Shown piece by piece: positions 49,657-60,446 of a stretch of 64,000 nt of DNA (position 1 is the stretch's first letter; each line of letters begins with the position of its first letter). The stretch is from Xestospongia bergquistia (Eukaryota > Porifera > Demospongiae > Haplosclerida > Petrosiidae). The stretch is taken from assembly GCA_963965975.1 (NCBI GenBank), contig OZ014417.1:5499821-5563820 (forward strand), read 5' to 3'. Made by a program: the position numbers and the translations under genes. The notes beneath the pieces were generated by a model. The model searched no databases and was not told the origin of the DNA. It worked only from the letters and a program-made list of their open reading frames with translations.

Positions 49657-51350
49657 TAGTGTAATGATATAATGTTGTAATGGTTGTGTGTTGTATAGTA
49701 AGAATAATGTTAGAACAAAACAAATTCTGTTACATTTAGTAGGTCTATCAATAAACTAACAAGAGATGATGTGATAACAATTGTTAATATACCTACTGTA
49801 AGTTGAATTATTAAATAGTACAATGTCTACTAAATGAACCTCAATGTTCTATAATAGGATAGAAAGGTTAATGTCACTGGTAATGATGATCTTATGTACA
49901 TTAACTGATGACTAATGTAAGTTATCTGTTATATAATATGGACATTTCTTTACTAAACATGTATTTTAATAAATTTTAGATGGAGTTTAGTCTATTATAT
50001 AGGCGTATCATTAACTCTATGCGTGACTAGACTCGACTGGAGGTGATGCAGTGATGTTCTCTAATAATCACTCTATGTAAGATTGATCTTTATATACATT
50101 TAGTTAAACTTTTCATTCTGTACTGATGTTCAAGGTGAGTGTACTGAGATGGTGGAGATGATGATGGAGATGGAGATGGTGATTGTGATGATTGAGATGG
50201 TGATGGAGATAATGGTTGTATATGAATAGTTACAGTATATATAGTACAATTATAAACTGTTTTGGTCTCTTTTAATTGGTTTATCTACTACTAACACTGT
50301 GTGGACATCAATAGTTGTTCGTTGGGCCTGGAAAAATATTCAACATTGCTAGTTGTGGCTCTTTATCTTGGTTCTTGAGGTTGACGGTCTTTGTGTGTTG
50401 AGTATGGTCAGGGATCAGTTTGTGGGTTGTGTACATGGAGATTATAATGTGATTATAGGGTGATTGATGAGTCTGGGGTATTAATAGGTGGATTTGGACA
50501 TGGAAGAACTGTTTGTATGTTATTTTGTCAATACTTTGTAATATTGTATCCTCTTCCTTGTCTTGTGGTACCTCACATCTCATTCATCTTTGTCTTTTGT
50601 GCATCTATATATAAACTCTCCCTGTATAACCTTCTAGGTGTTATTGATATATAACAGTGACCCTTTCTCTTGATATTAAACCTGATGTCAGACCTTCCAT
50701 ATTTATTTTAATCCCTTTGTGTGTGTCTGTTAGTGTATAATGGTGACCTTTTCTCTTGATATTAAACCTGACGTCAGACCTTCCATATTTATTTTAGTCC
50801 CTTTGTGTGTGTCTGTTACTGTTATAATCTTCTATAACTTATGTCTGCCATATTAACTCCCTTTGTGTTGTGTAATCCTGAATTATTTAACCCTTTGTGT
50901 GCGTCATATAATTCTGAATAATTTAACCCCTTCTGTTGCCCATTGAGTGTGTTGTGTATTAACCTCTTGTGTGTGTCGTATAATCTTGAATTATTTAACC
51001 CTCCATTTCATAATTGTTACCATTGTGTTGCATATTTATCCCTTTATGTGTGCTTTATAATCCTGAATAATTTAACCCCTTCTGTTTCGTAATTGTTAAC
51101 CATTGAGTGTGTTGCATATTTACTCCTTATGTGTGCTGTATTAGCCTAAATTATTTAACTCCCTTTATAATTTTTTGTAAATTAATGCTAACATCTCATT
51201 GTCATTGTATTACTGGTATCTGGCTTGGTTTTGAAGGTTAGGTTTGTGGTGGTCTGGAAGGGTTACATTTTATTAACTAGTGTTTGTGAAGTCTAGGTTC
51301 TTCTTCTCTTTATCCCTAATAAGTGACATGGACTGTTGTACACTAGAATT
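49657..51350. repeat. Array terminal block, copy 3
   Basis: Keeps the 187-bp segment lost in copy 2, but its GAT minisatellite is shorter by about 40 bp (50137-50227), and it has more substitutions, for example at 50830-50880. It is followed by one core copy and then by reductase exons. Confidence 0.88.
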
Positions 51351-52065
51351 ATTAAGTAATTTAATATACAACAGACACTCTTGTCAATTTACAATAATTA
51401 TTATTGCTCTGTTATAATAAGTATTTTTCATTTTATAGTAGGACTGTTTTCTACTGGAGATGAGCATCAACTAATTGAGAGTTATAAACTCAACAATTTA
51501 AACGATACCTTCTTTTAGGATAAGAGTAGAATTAGTCTGTTTACTGACTCGTCTATTGGAGATGATTGTCCTACTTTTAGTAAGTTAATAATAGAAACAC
51601 TTATATTAAATAAATGTTTTTACTCTTTGTTCTCTTCTGTTATAATAGTAATTTATTCTACGTCAACACTCTGTCAGATTGATTTTTTATATATCATTAA
51701 TTCTAACTAACCATTTTTATTCTCTAGTTGCAACATTTTATAGTTGAGTGCTGGGAATGAATACAGCTGTATCATAATACTTATACTATGTTATAAGTAC
51801 GATACTACTGACCCTTTTGTTAATATATTTATGATCTAATCTACTTAACTGATGACTACTGTAAGTTGACTTATTAAATAGTACAACTTTCTAGTAAAGA
51901 ATTTGTTTTAAGCTTTCGTTATTATCCAGAAAGATCAGAATTACTTTATTACTGACATCTAAAAATTTACTTCAGTTTTTTACTGGCATCGAAATATTTA
52001 CTACAGTATTTTTTACTGGCATCTAGAAATTTACTTCAGTACAATAACTTTTGTCATTCTAATAG

Positions 52066-54442
52066 ATTTATGATCTTTCTAAAGCAACTTCGCTAGCACA
52101 GTTTGCCTCTGGGTCAACTAACAGAGTCAGTCACATCTTCATAAATATGCAGTTTATGTATTATTTTCCACCTATATCTGTAATATAGAACTACATATTC
52201 GGTATGAACCATGTACTGCAGTTTGTTGCAATGAGATAAGCTGTTAGTGTTGTTGATCTTATTAAATATAATTATAGGTATGGAGCTCCATTCATATATA
52301 ATGATTAATTTTTCGTTACATTGTAGTTACATAATATTACTCTCTTCCTAAAGCTGTTTTATTATGTTATTAGGGTGAGATACGACTAACTATTGGTAAT
52401 GGAATGGCAATATTGGGCTCAACGTTATCATTGGATACTTTAATAGAAGTTCTTCTTATCAGTATTGGAACAATATCTGGTAATCGCACTTCTTCCCATA
52501 AGATGTATTGTTTATTACATTATCAGGTGTTCGTCAACTTAAAATTGTATGCTACTTTGTGTGCTTGTCACTTCTTGCTAACTACATTGTGTTTATGACC
52601 TTCTTTCCAGCATGCCTAGCTCTCATAATGGAGGTTAACTTAGCTTACTTCATCTATTTCTGATACTTTATTATATATATTAGGTATGTCCTCATAATCC
52701 ATCCAATGTAATTTGGCACATTGATTGACTGGCAAGAGGGATGACACAAGAGGAGGATAAGAAAAAGCCAAACGCAGTAGTGCAACGTGTTGAAGTTAAA
52801 ATGGTACTTAGTCTTGTTGTAGTCAATGTTCATAGTAGATTCCTCTCTCAAGTTACTGGCCTCTCTCATTTTCTTCATCATCAACTACCTCACCAGCTTT
52901 GTTAGAAACAACTGGAAATGACCAAGGTTATGAACAAGTCTCATTGCAATAATATATTTGGTGGAAAACATTGAATCCCTCTGTTGACCAGTTGGTTATA
53001 GTTAGTTTAGCAATCCTGTTGTTGGTCAAATACATATTCTATGATAAACCTGATACCAATTCAATGTCCAATGACAAACCTGTCTCTTCTGTCACTCCAA
53101 AAATATCTACTGAGAATCCTTTCAGTGATAAAGACATAACTGCTGCTTATTTTCGTAAAAGAAGAATATCCATCAATTCTGTATCAGCTGTTATTTTACA
53201 AATTATTATGAACAAAATGATTAAAAAATAGAAACGACTTGCCGCGAAGATTCTTCACCTGATGATGTCAAACAAAATAATTTTCAGAGTGAATTTGATT
53301 CTGGGAACAAGGAGAGGTTAGTAGACTAATCAAGAGTTTGTTCCATGTTAATGAAACCAAGTTACAATTATAGACATTAGTATATATGAAGTTAGCTAGC
53401 TGAGGTATTCAATTCTACCAGTAGATATGCTTAATTTGAAGTCTGTCCACACTGCTGTTGCCGGAAGATTAATAAATGTTATGTTCCGTGCTGATACTGG
53501 AGATGCTATGGGAATGAATATGTTGTCAAAGGTAAACATTTTATGTACTATGCCTGCAATTTTTTAAAATTTTAGTTGCTTATCAATTTTGATAATTAGT
53601 GTTTAGGGTGTTGAGAATTCCTTGAGGTTTCTTCAGAAGCAGTTTCCAGAGTTAGAAGTAATTAGTCTTAGTGGTAATTAAGACAAGAAACCTTCTGCTG
53701 TTAATTGGATAGAAGGTCGTGTTGTGTGTGATGCAACAATACCTGCTCAAGTAGTTGAAAATGTATGTTAATCTTAATATATGCAATAACTCTATTCTTG
53801 GGACATCAGGTTTTCAAACTTCAAGAGATGCTCTCGTTGATGTTAATACCAATAAGAACCTTGTGGGGTCACCAATGGCAGGCTCAATTGGTGGTTTCAA
53901 TGCACATGCTGCCAACATAGTTACTGCTACTTTATTGCAACTGGTCAAGTAAGGTTGTTCACTTAGCTTTTGTTTGTATAAAGACTTGTGTGATATATTG
54001 TTAGGACCCTGCTCAAGTAGTTGGTAGCTCCAATTGTATCACACTTATGGAGAGAGGAGGACTTTATAATAAAGATTTATATATTAGCTGTACTATGCCA
54101 TCATTGGAAGTAGGAACTGTAGGAGGAGGTACAAGTAAGCTTATGACAAAAACATCTCACTCAAATAAGACACTTTTTGTGTAATAGATCTTAGGTATTC
54201 ATGGCCCATCCCTCAAAGGATAACCAGGTGACAATGCAGGACCAATTAGCTCGTATCATTTGTGGGACAGTGTTGTCTGGTGAACTCTCTCTTGTTTCTG
54301 CTCTTGCTGCATGTCACTTAGTTAAAAGTCATTTAACTTTAAACAGGTAAAGCATGTTTATAGCTATTATGTCATTGTATCTTAATCTCTTGTTCATAGA
54401 TCACGTCTTGCTCTTTCGACAATAGAATATAATGAAAAATAA
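52066..54442 (+). pseudogene. HMGCR: HMG-CoA reductase, partial and broken
   Basis: HMGCR reduces HMG-CoA to mevalonate with NADPH in the ER membrane. Exons: 52066-52123 (DLSKATSLAQFASGSTNR), 52374-52479 (MAILGSTLSLDTLIEVLLIS), 52527-52633 ([20 protein letters not shown]), 52684-about 52860, about 52960-53320 (PSVDQLVIVSLAILLLVKYI), 53425-53531 (TGDAMGMNMLSK), 53607-53762, 53810-53948 ([25 protein letters not shown]), 54005-54134 ([14 protein letters not shown]), 54188-54346, 54400-54442. The first five cover the end of the sterol-sensing membrane region and the linker. The N-terminal half of the catalytic domain, with the ENVIG block and catalytic Glu, is absent between 53320 and 53425. Stops at TGA 52726 and TAA 53679; frameshifts near 53935 and 54215. 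Clearly non-functional as read. Confidence 0.9.
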
Positions 54443-54951
54443 ATGATGTCTGCATTGTACAATTTTATTTATAACTATAATTTTTCTCTCATGATTCTGT
54501 TTTTAATAATATATAAACCAATTACTTCTAGATATTAGGTGTAACATATAAAAGTTACATAACATAATAGATGCTAATAAAATATTCTGTAAAAAATTAA
54601 GTGAATACTGCACAACATATTTATACAAATTACGTCTTTATTGTAATAGCAGGTACTAATTAAACATCCAGTCATTAATGCTATCAAAAGTATGCAAACA
54701 AAACCAAAAACAGTACTCGAGCAATCCAACCTTGTGTTTCATTTTGAACAGAGAATAGATGGAGATATAGGTGTAACAAGTCCACAATACTCAACTAAAG
54801 ATCTTCAGTCAGGTTGCTTAATTGTCTATACAATAATACTAATATGTGAGTTTAGTTAGTATCACAGTGATATATAGGGATAATGACATAATAATAGAAA
54901 CATTATAGACTTACTAGTTCACTAAAAAATAATTATAAAAAAGATAAATAA
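54443..54951. other. Intergenic segment with one unassigned exon-like frame
   Basis: Apart from the open frame at 54653-54812 nothing is supported. Confidence 0.4.
54653..54812 (+). other. Possible exon, not recognised
   Basis: Between a TAATAGCAG acceptor-like site and a CAG/GTTGCT donor-like site one frame is open for 53 codons with protein-like composition (VLIKHPVINAIKSMQTKPKT, then LEQSNLVFHFEQRIDGDIGV). It lies 210 bp past the reductase stop and 140 bp before the end of the phosphatase on the other strand. No family is named. Confidence 0.3.
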
Positions 54952-57221
54952 TTATAGTGCATACTTTTGTATTTCATCTAAGGAACAAAGATTATAACAA
55001 TCAGGATGTGAAGTAATTAATGAAAATTATCATTCCATGTTTCATTGTGATAGAGAAATTCACATAATAGTGACTATAATAATACTCCATGAAATGATAA
55101 AAGCATGCTAACTGTTTACATACCCATTGTTATAGTACAATTCAATGACAAATGCTGCAGTGTAGGATGGTTGAATACCATCAAATGTACTTAAAAATGA
55201 TGATACTGTTGTATCATGCTGAAAACAATGTCAGATTAGTTACAGCAGAATACAAGGCCAATTTTAGATCTCTCACACTGTCATTGTTAATAACGTTTAT
55301 TTCCATATCAGACAATACTTTATCAGTCCATAAACCTACGACATCACTCACATTATATAAATTACACTCCAATCAAAATAGTTATCACCTCCCATTATTT
55401 GTTTTTTGGTGAAGGTGTCAGAGAATAAACTTAATGAAAAGTCAGTATAGGCTTAAGAGACATTAACAAATCTACTGAGAACCAAGGTGATATTGTTAGA
55501 TTATAAATATACTAAAAAACAAAGTATCTATATAATTACAATTGCAATGAGTTTAACATTCACCTCTATAAATAAGGCATATCTAATACTCCAGGCATTC
55601 AAAGTGTCAATCTTTTTCCCAGTGTACTATCCAAGCTCTTCATATCAATGCTAAATAAATCTAATCACTTTAATTGTCAATAATTGTGATGGTTTACTTG
55701 ATGTTGTTGCTCCATTTCTTTGTATTTTGTAGTGTTTTTATCATTATCTCGTAATTTTGTATACTCAGGACAATATGTAGAGTATGCCTTTAATAACTGC
55801 AATAAAATAACATAGTTGTCACATAAAAAATAATACAACAATACAGAAAAATGCATGGAATACAGCAATGGCACTTTGTAGCCATGTTGTAAGAGCTATG
55901 AATATTCTATTTAATGTTTCATTAATTAGATGCAAGAACTTTCACGAATGCTTGCCTATGTGTGAGGGCTGTCACTATGGAATTTATAACAGGACAGTCT
56001 TATATACCACATACTTGTCCTTTCTGAGAAGTTGTTTGTTGAAGTAAATGAGCTGTCAATTCCATAGTATTAGTAATCAGATTATCAAATATTGTTAATA
56101 CATTTCAATGCAGTATATAATGCCCAATGTAATCTATAATACCTAGTGACAATGATTTGGTTTAAAACAAGCAATCAATTTTATCAGTAATGCATACAGT
56201 ATTTCACTATGAAATCAGTATCTTCTAAAACAGTTTATAGGATGATTTTTTTAGATTATAATCTTGTCTTACAGTCTATAACTAATTTTTTATTGTCAAT
56301 AGAAAACATTAAATTAACCTTAAACCAACCTCGACTCAGTAATAGCATTAATATATTCATCAAAGTGGACTTAGTAGGGGTTGATGTCATTTGGAGGAGG
56401 CTTAAAATTAGCTATCATAATGGAAACTTTGGACACATCACATTTATTTTAATAAATTTGCCAATTCTAAATATAAAGGTTTCAAGACATTAGCTTTGGT
56501 TTATGGTATGACACTTTTTATTCAGAAATAAACTTCCAATATGATTTGTTTATGAAAATTAACTTCTTAATTGTTATAAAAACATTAATTCTAAATTCAG
56601 ATTTTTTTACATCCCACATCATTATTCGATCTGAAGGAAGGCAATTGGTATTAATTGCATTATGTGGAACATAAAGAGGATGCTTACACCAAATACTGAA
56701 TATAGATTTAACATTCACCCAACAGAAAAGTAAACTACACCTTATCATCTTCTTTTAGTACAGTATGGACAGGAATAGGCTACCAGTATAAATCAGTCTT
56801 AAACTTCTACAATAGAAATTACTTATTATGGATGTTAAAAAAATTGTATACTTGTGATTTATCAGGTGGGTACAATCCAGCTAGCAGACTCTCTGCACTC
56901 ATTAACATTCTATCTAAATCTGTGCTCCAGATATATACCTTAATGTATATTTTTATGCATGAAAAAATCCCTCATAAACTAAATTCACCTGGTTTCTGGA
57001 ATAATTTTTATACATGTAACCAAATTTAATGTATTTCGACTTCAATATAAGTCTAAGATTATAAGCTTCTTTCATTTCAAGCTATGAAATATGAGAATAG
57101 ACAGACTGCAATGTATTCAACTTACAATTGTTAGTTGTCCAAATCCTTGAGGCCATGCATCTTCCTGTTATGGGTCATTTGAATAAGTTTCAACAGGGTT
57201 TCGATCACCATGTCGGAATAC
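54952..57221 (-). pseudogene. Histidine acid phosphatase (prostatic/lysosomal type), broken
   Basis: Secreted or lysosomal enzymes that hydrolyse phosphomonoesters through a phosphohistidine. Exons in transcript order: 57221-57126 (VFRHGDRNPVETYSNDP, WPQGFGQLT), 57081-56989, 56938-56852 ([20 protein letters not shown]), 56806-56741 (PIPVHTVLKEDDK), 55796-55698 (YCPEYTKLRDNDKNTTKYKE), 55650-55564 (KKIDTLNAWSIRYALFIE), 55335-55244 (ending LKLALYSA), 55218-55124 (HDTTVSSFLSTFDGIQPSY), about 55073-54952. The nucleophile motif RHGDR and the acid HD are both present. Breaks: TAA 57168-57170, TAG 56780-56782, TGA and TAG in the 55650 exon, shifts in the last exon. The signal-peptide exon was not found. 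The intron 55219-55243 is only 25 nt. Confidence 0.88.
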
Positions 57222-57469
57222 CTAATTTGAGACAAAGACTTTTGAAATGAAATTCATAAACATTGCATAAATTAATTGACATGTATACTACTTGACACTC
57301 TTCTCTCAAAGGCAGTCATGAGACTAAGAATAACCTGAGCTGGAGATATATTTATTATTGAAGACATAGTCAAAGATCCCTTAATGAGACATCTTACATG
57401 TTTATACCCATAGACATCTACTTATATCATGCTAATTCACAAAATATATTAATTGGCATAGATATTGAT

Positions 57470-58325
57470 AAGACTACTTCTGATACTGTTAAAAAGTAAG
57501 ATGTCCCAAGTGCTCACTCAAGCTGTCACTGAAAATCACTACATCATCCAAGTAGACTGCTGCAAATTATTCCATACCATATATATTGTAAAACCTTATC
57601 CATTAATCGTTGAAATGTTGCCGGAGCACTTTGGAGACCAAATAGCATAACATTGAACTGAAATAGCCCAAAGGGCATCACAAATACTGTCTTGGGTCAG
57701 CCATCCTTGGCAACTGGAACCTGCCAATAACCACGAGTAAGGTCCAATGTTAAGATGAATTTGGCTTTGCCAACTTGTTTGATCAGCTCGTCCACACTGG
57801 GCATTGGATATGCATCACCTTCCAAGAGTCTGTTCAAACGCTGGTAATCAACACACAGCTGTAATGATCTGTCCTTTTTCTTTAACAGTACCACTGGAGC
57901 ACTCCAAGGAATTTCTGGTGGAGCATTTGATCCAACTCTTGTTTCACAGTGTCTCGATAGAAGTGTGGTAGGCAATAAGTCGGCAGTCGTACTGGATGAG
58001 CATGTCTAGTGAGAACATGGTGTTCCACCAAATCTATACGATCAGGAGTATTACTAATCACATCACTAAATCCCTTTAACAACTGCATCAGGTCCTCCTG
58101 TTGGAATTGGATGAGATTATTTCCAAAAATTGGTTGACCTTTTGACTGTGTTTTACCACTCTTTGTCCCGGTAGGTTTGTCCTGCTCCCCGTCCAATACT
58201 TCTGAACTATATAGAGCACTGCTTGATGGGGGATACCATTCACATAACATGTTGACATAGAACAATTGTTTCCTTTTCCTGTGATCACGCATGTCCACAA
58301 TATAATTGACTTCTCCCATGCGTTA
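57470..58325 (-). mobile_element. Ty3/gypsy fragment with integrase tail upstream of RT (Gmr1-like order)
   Basis: On the minus strand a frame from about 58319 begins with VDMRDHRKRKQLFYVNMLCE, typical of the extreme C-terminus of gypsy integrases, and goes on through an acidic linker to LIQFQQEDLMQLLKGFSDVI and DRIDLVEHHVLTRHAHPVRL, the usual RT entry. RT follows: PWSAPVVLLKKKDRSLQLCV, DYQRLNRLLEGDAYPMPSVD, ILTLDLTRGYWQVPVAKDG, then [18 protein letters not shown] and [19 protein letters not shown]. Frames change near 57890, 57690 and 57560. Both ends of the element are missing. Confidence 0.82.
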
Positions 58326-58343
58326 GTTAAACGCATGGGAGAA
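58311..58343. repeat. Perfect 14-bp inverted repeat with 5-nt loop
   Basis: ttctcccatgcgtt (58311-58324) and aacgcatgggagaa (58330-58343) around agtta. It sits exactly at the junction between the gypsy fragment and the satellite, so it may be a snap-back formed at a breakpoint. Confidence 0.85.
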
Positions 58344-58349
58344 AACACC

Positions 58350-60446
58350 TGTTGACGTCTTATCTACTACACACTGACATCAACATGATTCTTAACACTG
58401 ATATTTCATCAGACACTGACTATCATATCTGATCTAACGCTGAGATCTCACTCATGTTGATATATGATCTACTACACACTTACATTAACATAATTCTTAA
58501 TACTGATACCTAATCTAATGACTGTTGATATCTGATCTATTACACACTGAGATCATCATGATTCTTAACACTAATATCTCATCTGACATTAAAATATCTC
58601 ATCTAACCCTAAGATCGGACTTACTCATGTTGATATCTGATCTACTATAAACAGACATCAACGTGATTCTTAACACTAACACCTGATGTAACACTGAGAT
58701 ATGATTTACTCATGTTGATATATGATCTACTACACACTGACATTAACAGGATTGTTAACACTGATACCTGATCTAACACCGAGATCTGATTTACTCTTGT
58801 CATCTAATCTACTACAGATAGACATCAACTGATATCTCATCTGACACTAACTATGATATCTGATCTAACAGATCTGATTTACACATGTTCATTTATGATC
58901 TACTACACAGTGACATTAACATGACTCTTAACACTAACATCTGATTTACCACAAACTGATATCTGATCGGACACTGAGATCTGATTTAGTCATATTGATA
59001 TATCATCTACTACACACTGACATTAACATGATTCTTGTGATTCCTAACACTGATACCTGATTTACCACCGAAATCTGATTTACTGTTGATTTCTTATCTG
59101 CACACTGCGATCAACATGATTGTTAACACTGATACCTGATATAACACATGTTTATATCTGATCTAAAAAGCACTGATATAAACATGATATCTTATCTGAC
59201 ACTGACTATGATATCTGATCTTAAACTGAGATGTGATTTACTCATGTTGATATCTGATTCTCAACATTAACATTATTTAACACAAAGTGACATCTGATCT
59301 AACACCGATCTGATTTCCTCATGTTGATATATAATCTACTACACACTGATTAACATGATTCTTAATACTGATACCTAATATAAAACCAAGATCTGATTTA
59401 CACATTTGCATCAACACAATTGTTAATACTGTTAATGTCTGATCTAACACTGAGATTTGATTTACTAATGTCGACATATGATCTACTTCACTGTGACATT
59501 AAGATGATTCTTAACACTGATACCTGATCTAGCGCTGTGATCTGATTTAGTCTTGTTGATTTCTGATCTACACACTGGCATCAACACGATTGCTAACACT
59601 GATACTTGATCTAATACATGTTAATATCTAACCTACTAAACTCTGCCATCAATATGATTCTTCACATTGATAACTGATCTGACGTCTACACACAGACTAT
59701 GATACAAACTGATATCTGATGTAATATGATATCCGATTTACTCATGTTGATATCTGATCTACTGCAAACATAAATCAACATGATTCTTAATACTAACATC
59801 TAATCTAACACTGAGATTTGATTTACTCATGTTGATATATCATCTAATACACGCTGACATTAACATTAACCTTAACACTGATACCTAATCTAACACCAAG
59901 ATTTGACTTACTCTTGTTGATTTCTGATCTACACATTGGCATCAACACAATTGTTAATACTGACACCTGATCTATTACATGTTTATATCTGATTTACTAC
60001 ACAGTGATATGAACATAATTCTTAATGCTGATACCTGAACTAACACCGAGATCTGATTTACTCTTGTTATCTGATCTACACACTGACATTGAAATGATTC
60101 TTAACACTAATACCTGATCTAATATCTATTGATATCTGATCTACTATACACTGATATCAATATAATTCTTATTACTGATATCTCATCTGAGACTAACTTT
60201 GATATTTGATCTAACACTGAGATTTGATTTACTCATGTTGATATTTGATCAACTGCAAACAGACATCAACATGACTCTTAACACTGCATCTTATTTAACA
60301 CAAATCGATATCTGATCTAACACAGGTCTGATTTACTCATGTCGATATATCATCTACAACACACTGACATTGACATGATTCTTGTGATTTCTAACTCTGA
60401 TACCTGATTTAACACCGAGATCTGATTTACTGTTGATTTCTGATCA
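58350..60446. repeat. Satellite array, left part
   Basis: Variants of a phrase of about 90-120 bp (gatctactacacactgacat, taacatgattcttaacactg, atacctgatctaacaccgag, atctgatttactcatgttga) follow one another without interruption. Gatatctgatc-type segments recur several times per unit. No coding signal. Confidence 0.93.

Larger units (their letters stand above)
33759..52065. repeat. 18-kb nested higher-order tandem repeat array
   Basis: Two unit types alternate. The core unit (0.85-1.6 kb) is anchored by ggactgttttctactggaga, which occurs near 35809, 36861, 37991, 39433, 40283, 42917, 43813, 45040, 46636, 47516, 48648 and 51442. Longer terminal blocks start near 33986, 41281 and 49657. Terminal-block anchors are 7108 bp apart (34828 to 41936) and 8524 bp apart (41936 to 50460), giving two large periods of one terminal block plus five or six cores. 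Copies are nearly identical over hundreds of bases. The array lies between INTS2 exons and HMG-CoA reductase exons and stops at the acceptor of the first reductase exon seen. Confidence 0.93.

Noticed and set aside
34828..50654. 64-codon frames at 34828, 41936 and 50460 as a gene family
   Set aside because: They lie inside nearly identical repeat blocks, so conservation says nothing about coding; no domain is visible.
14466..57170. Stop-codon reassignment (TAG or TAA as Gln) to explain in-frame stops, for example before PIPVHTV in the phosphatase
   Set aside because: TGA, TAA and TAG all interrupt frames at unrelated positions, some breaks are frameshifts, and TAA ends the MAGUK normally.
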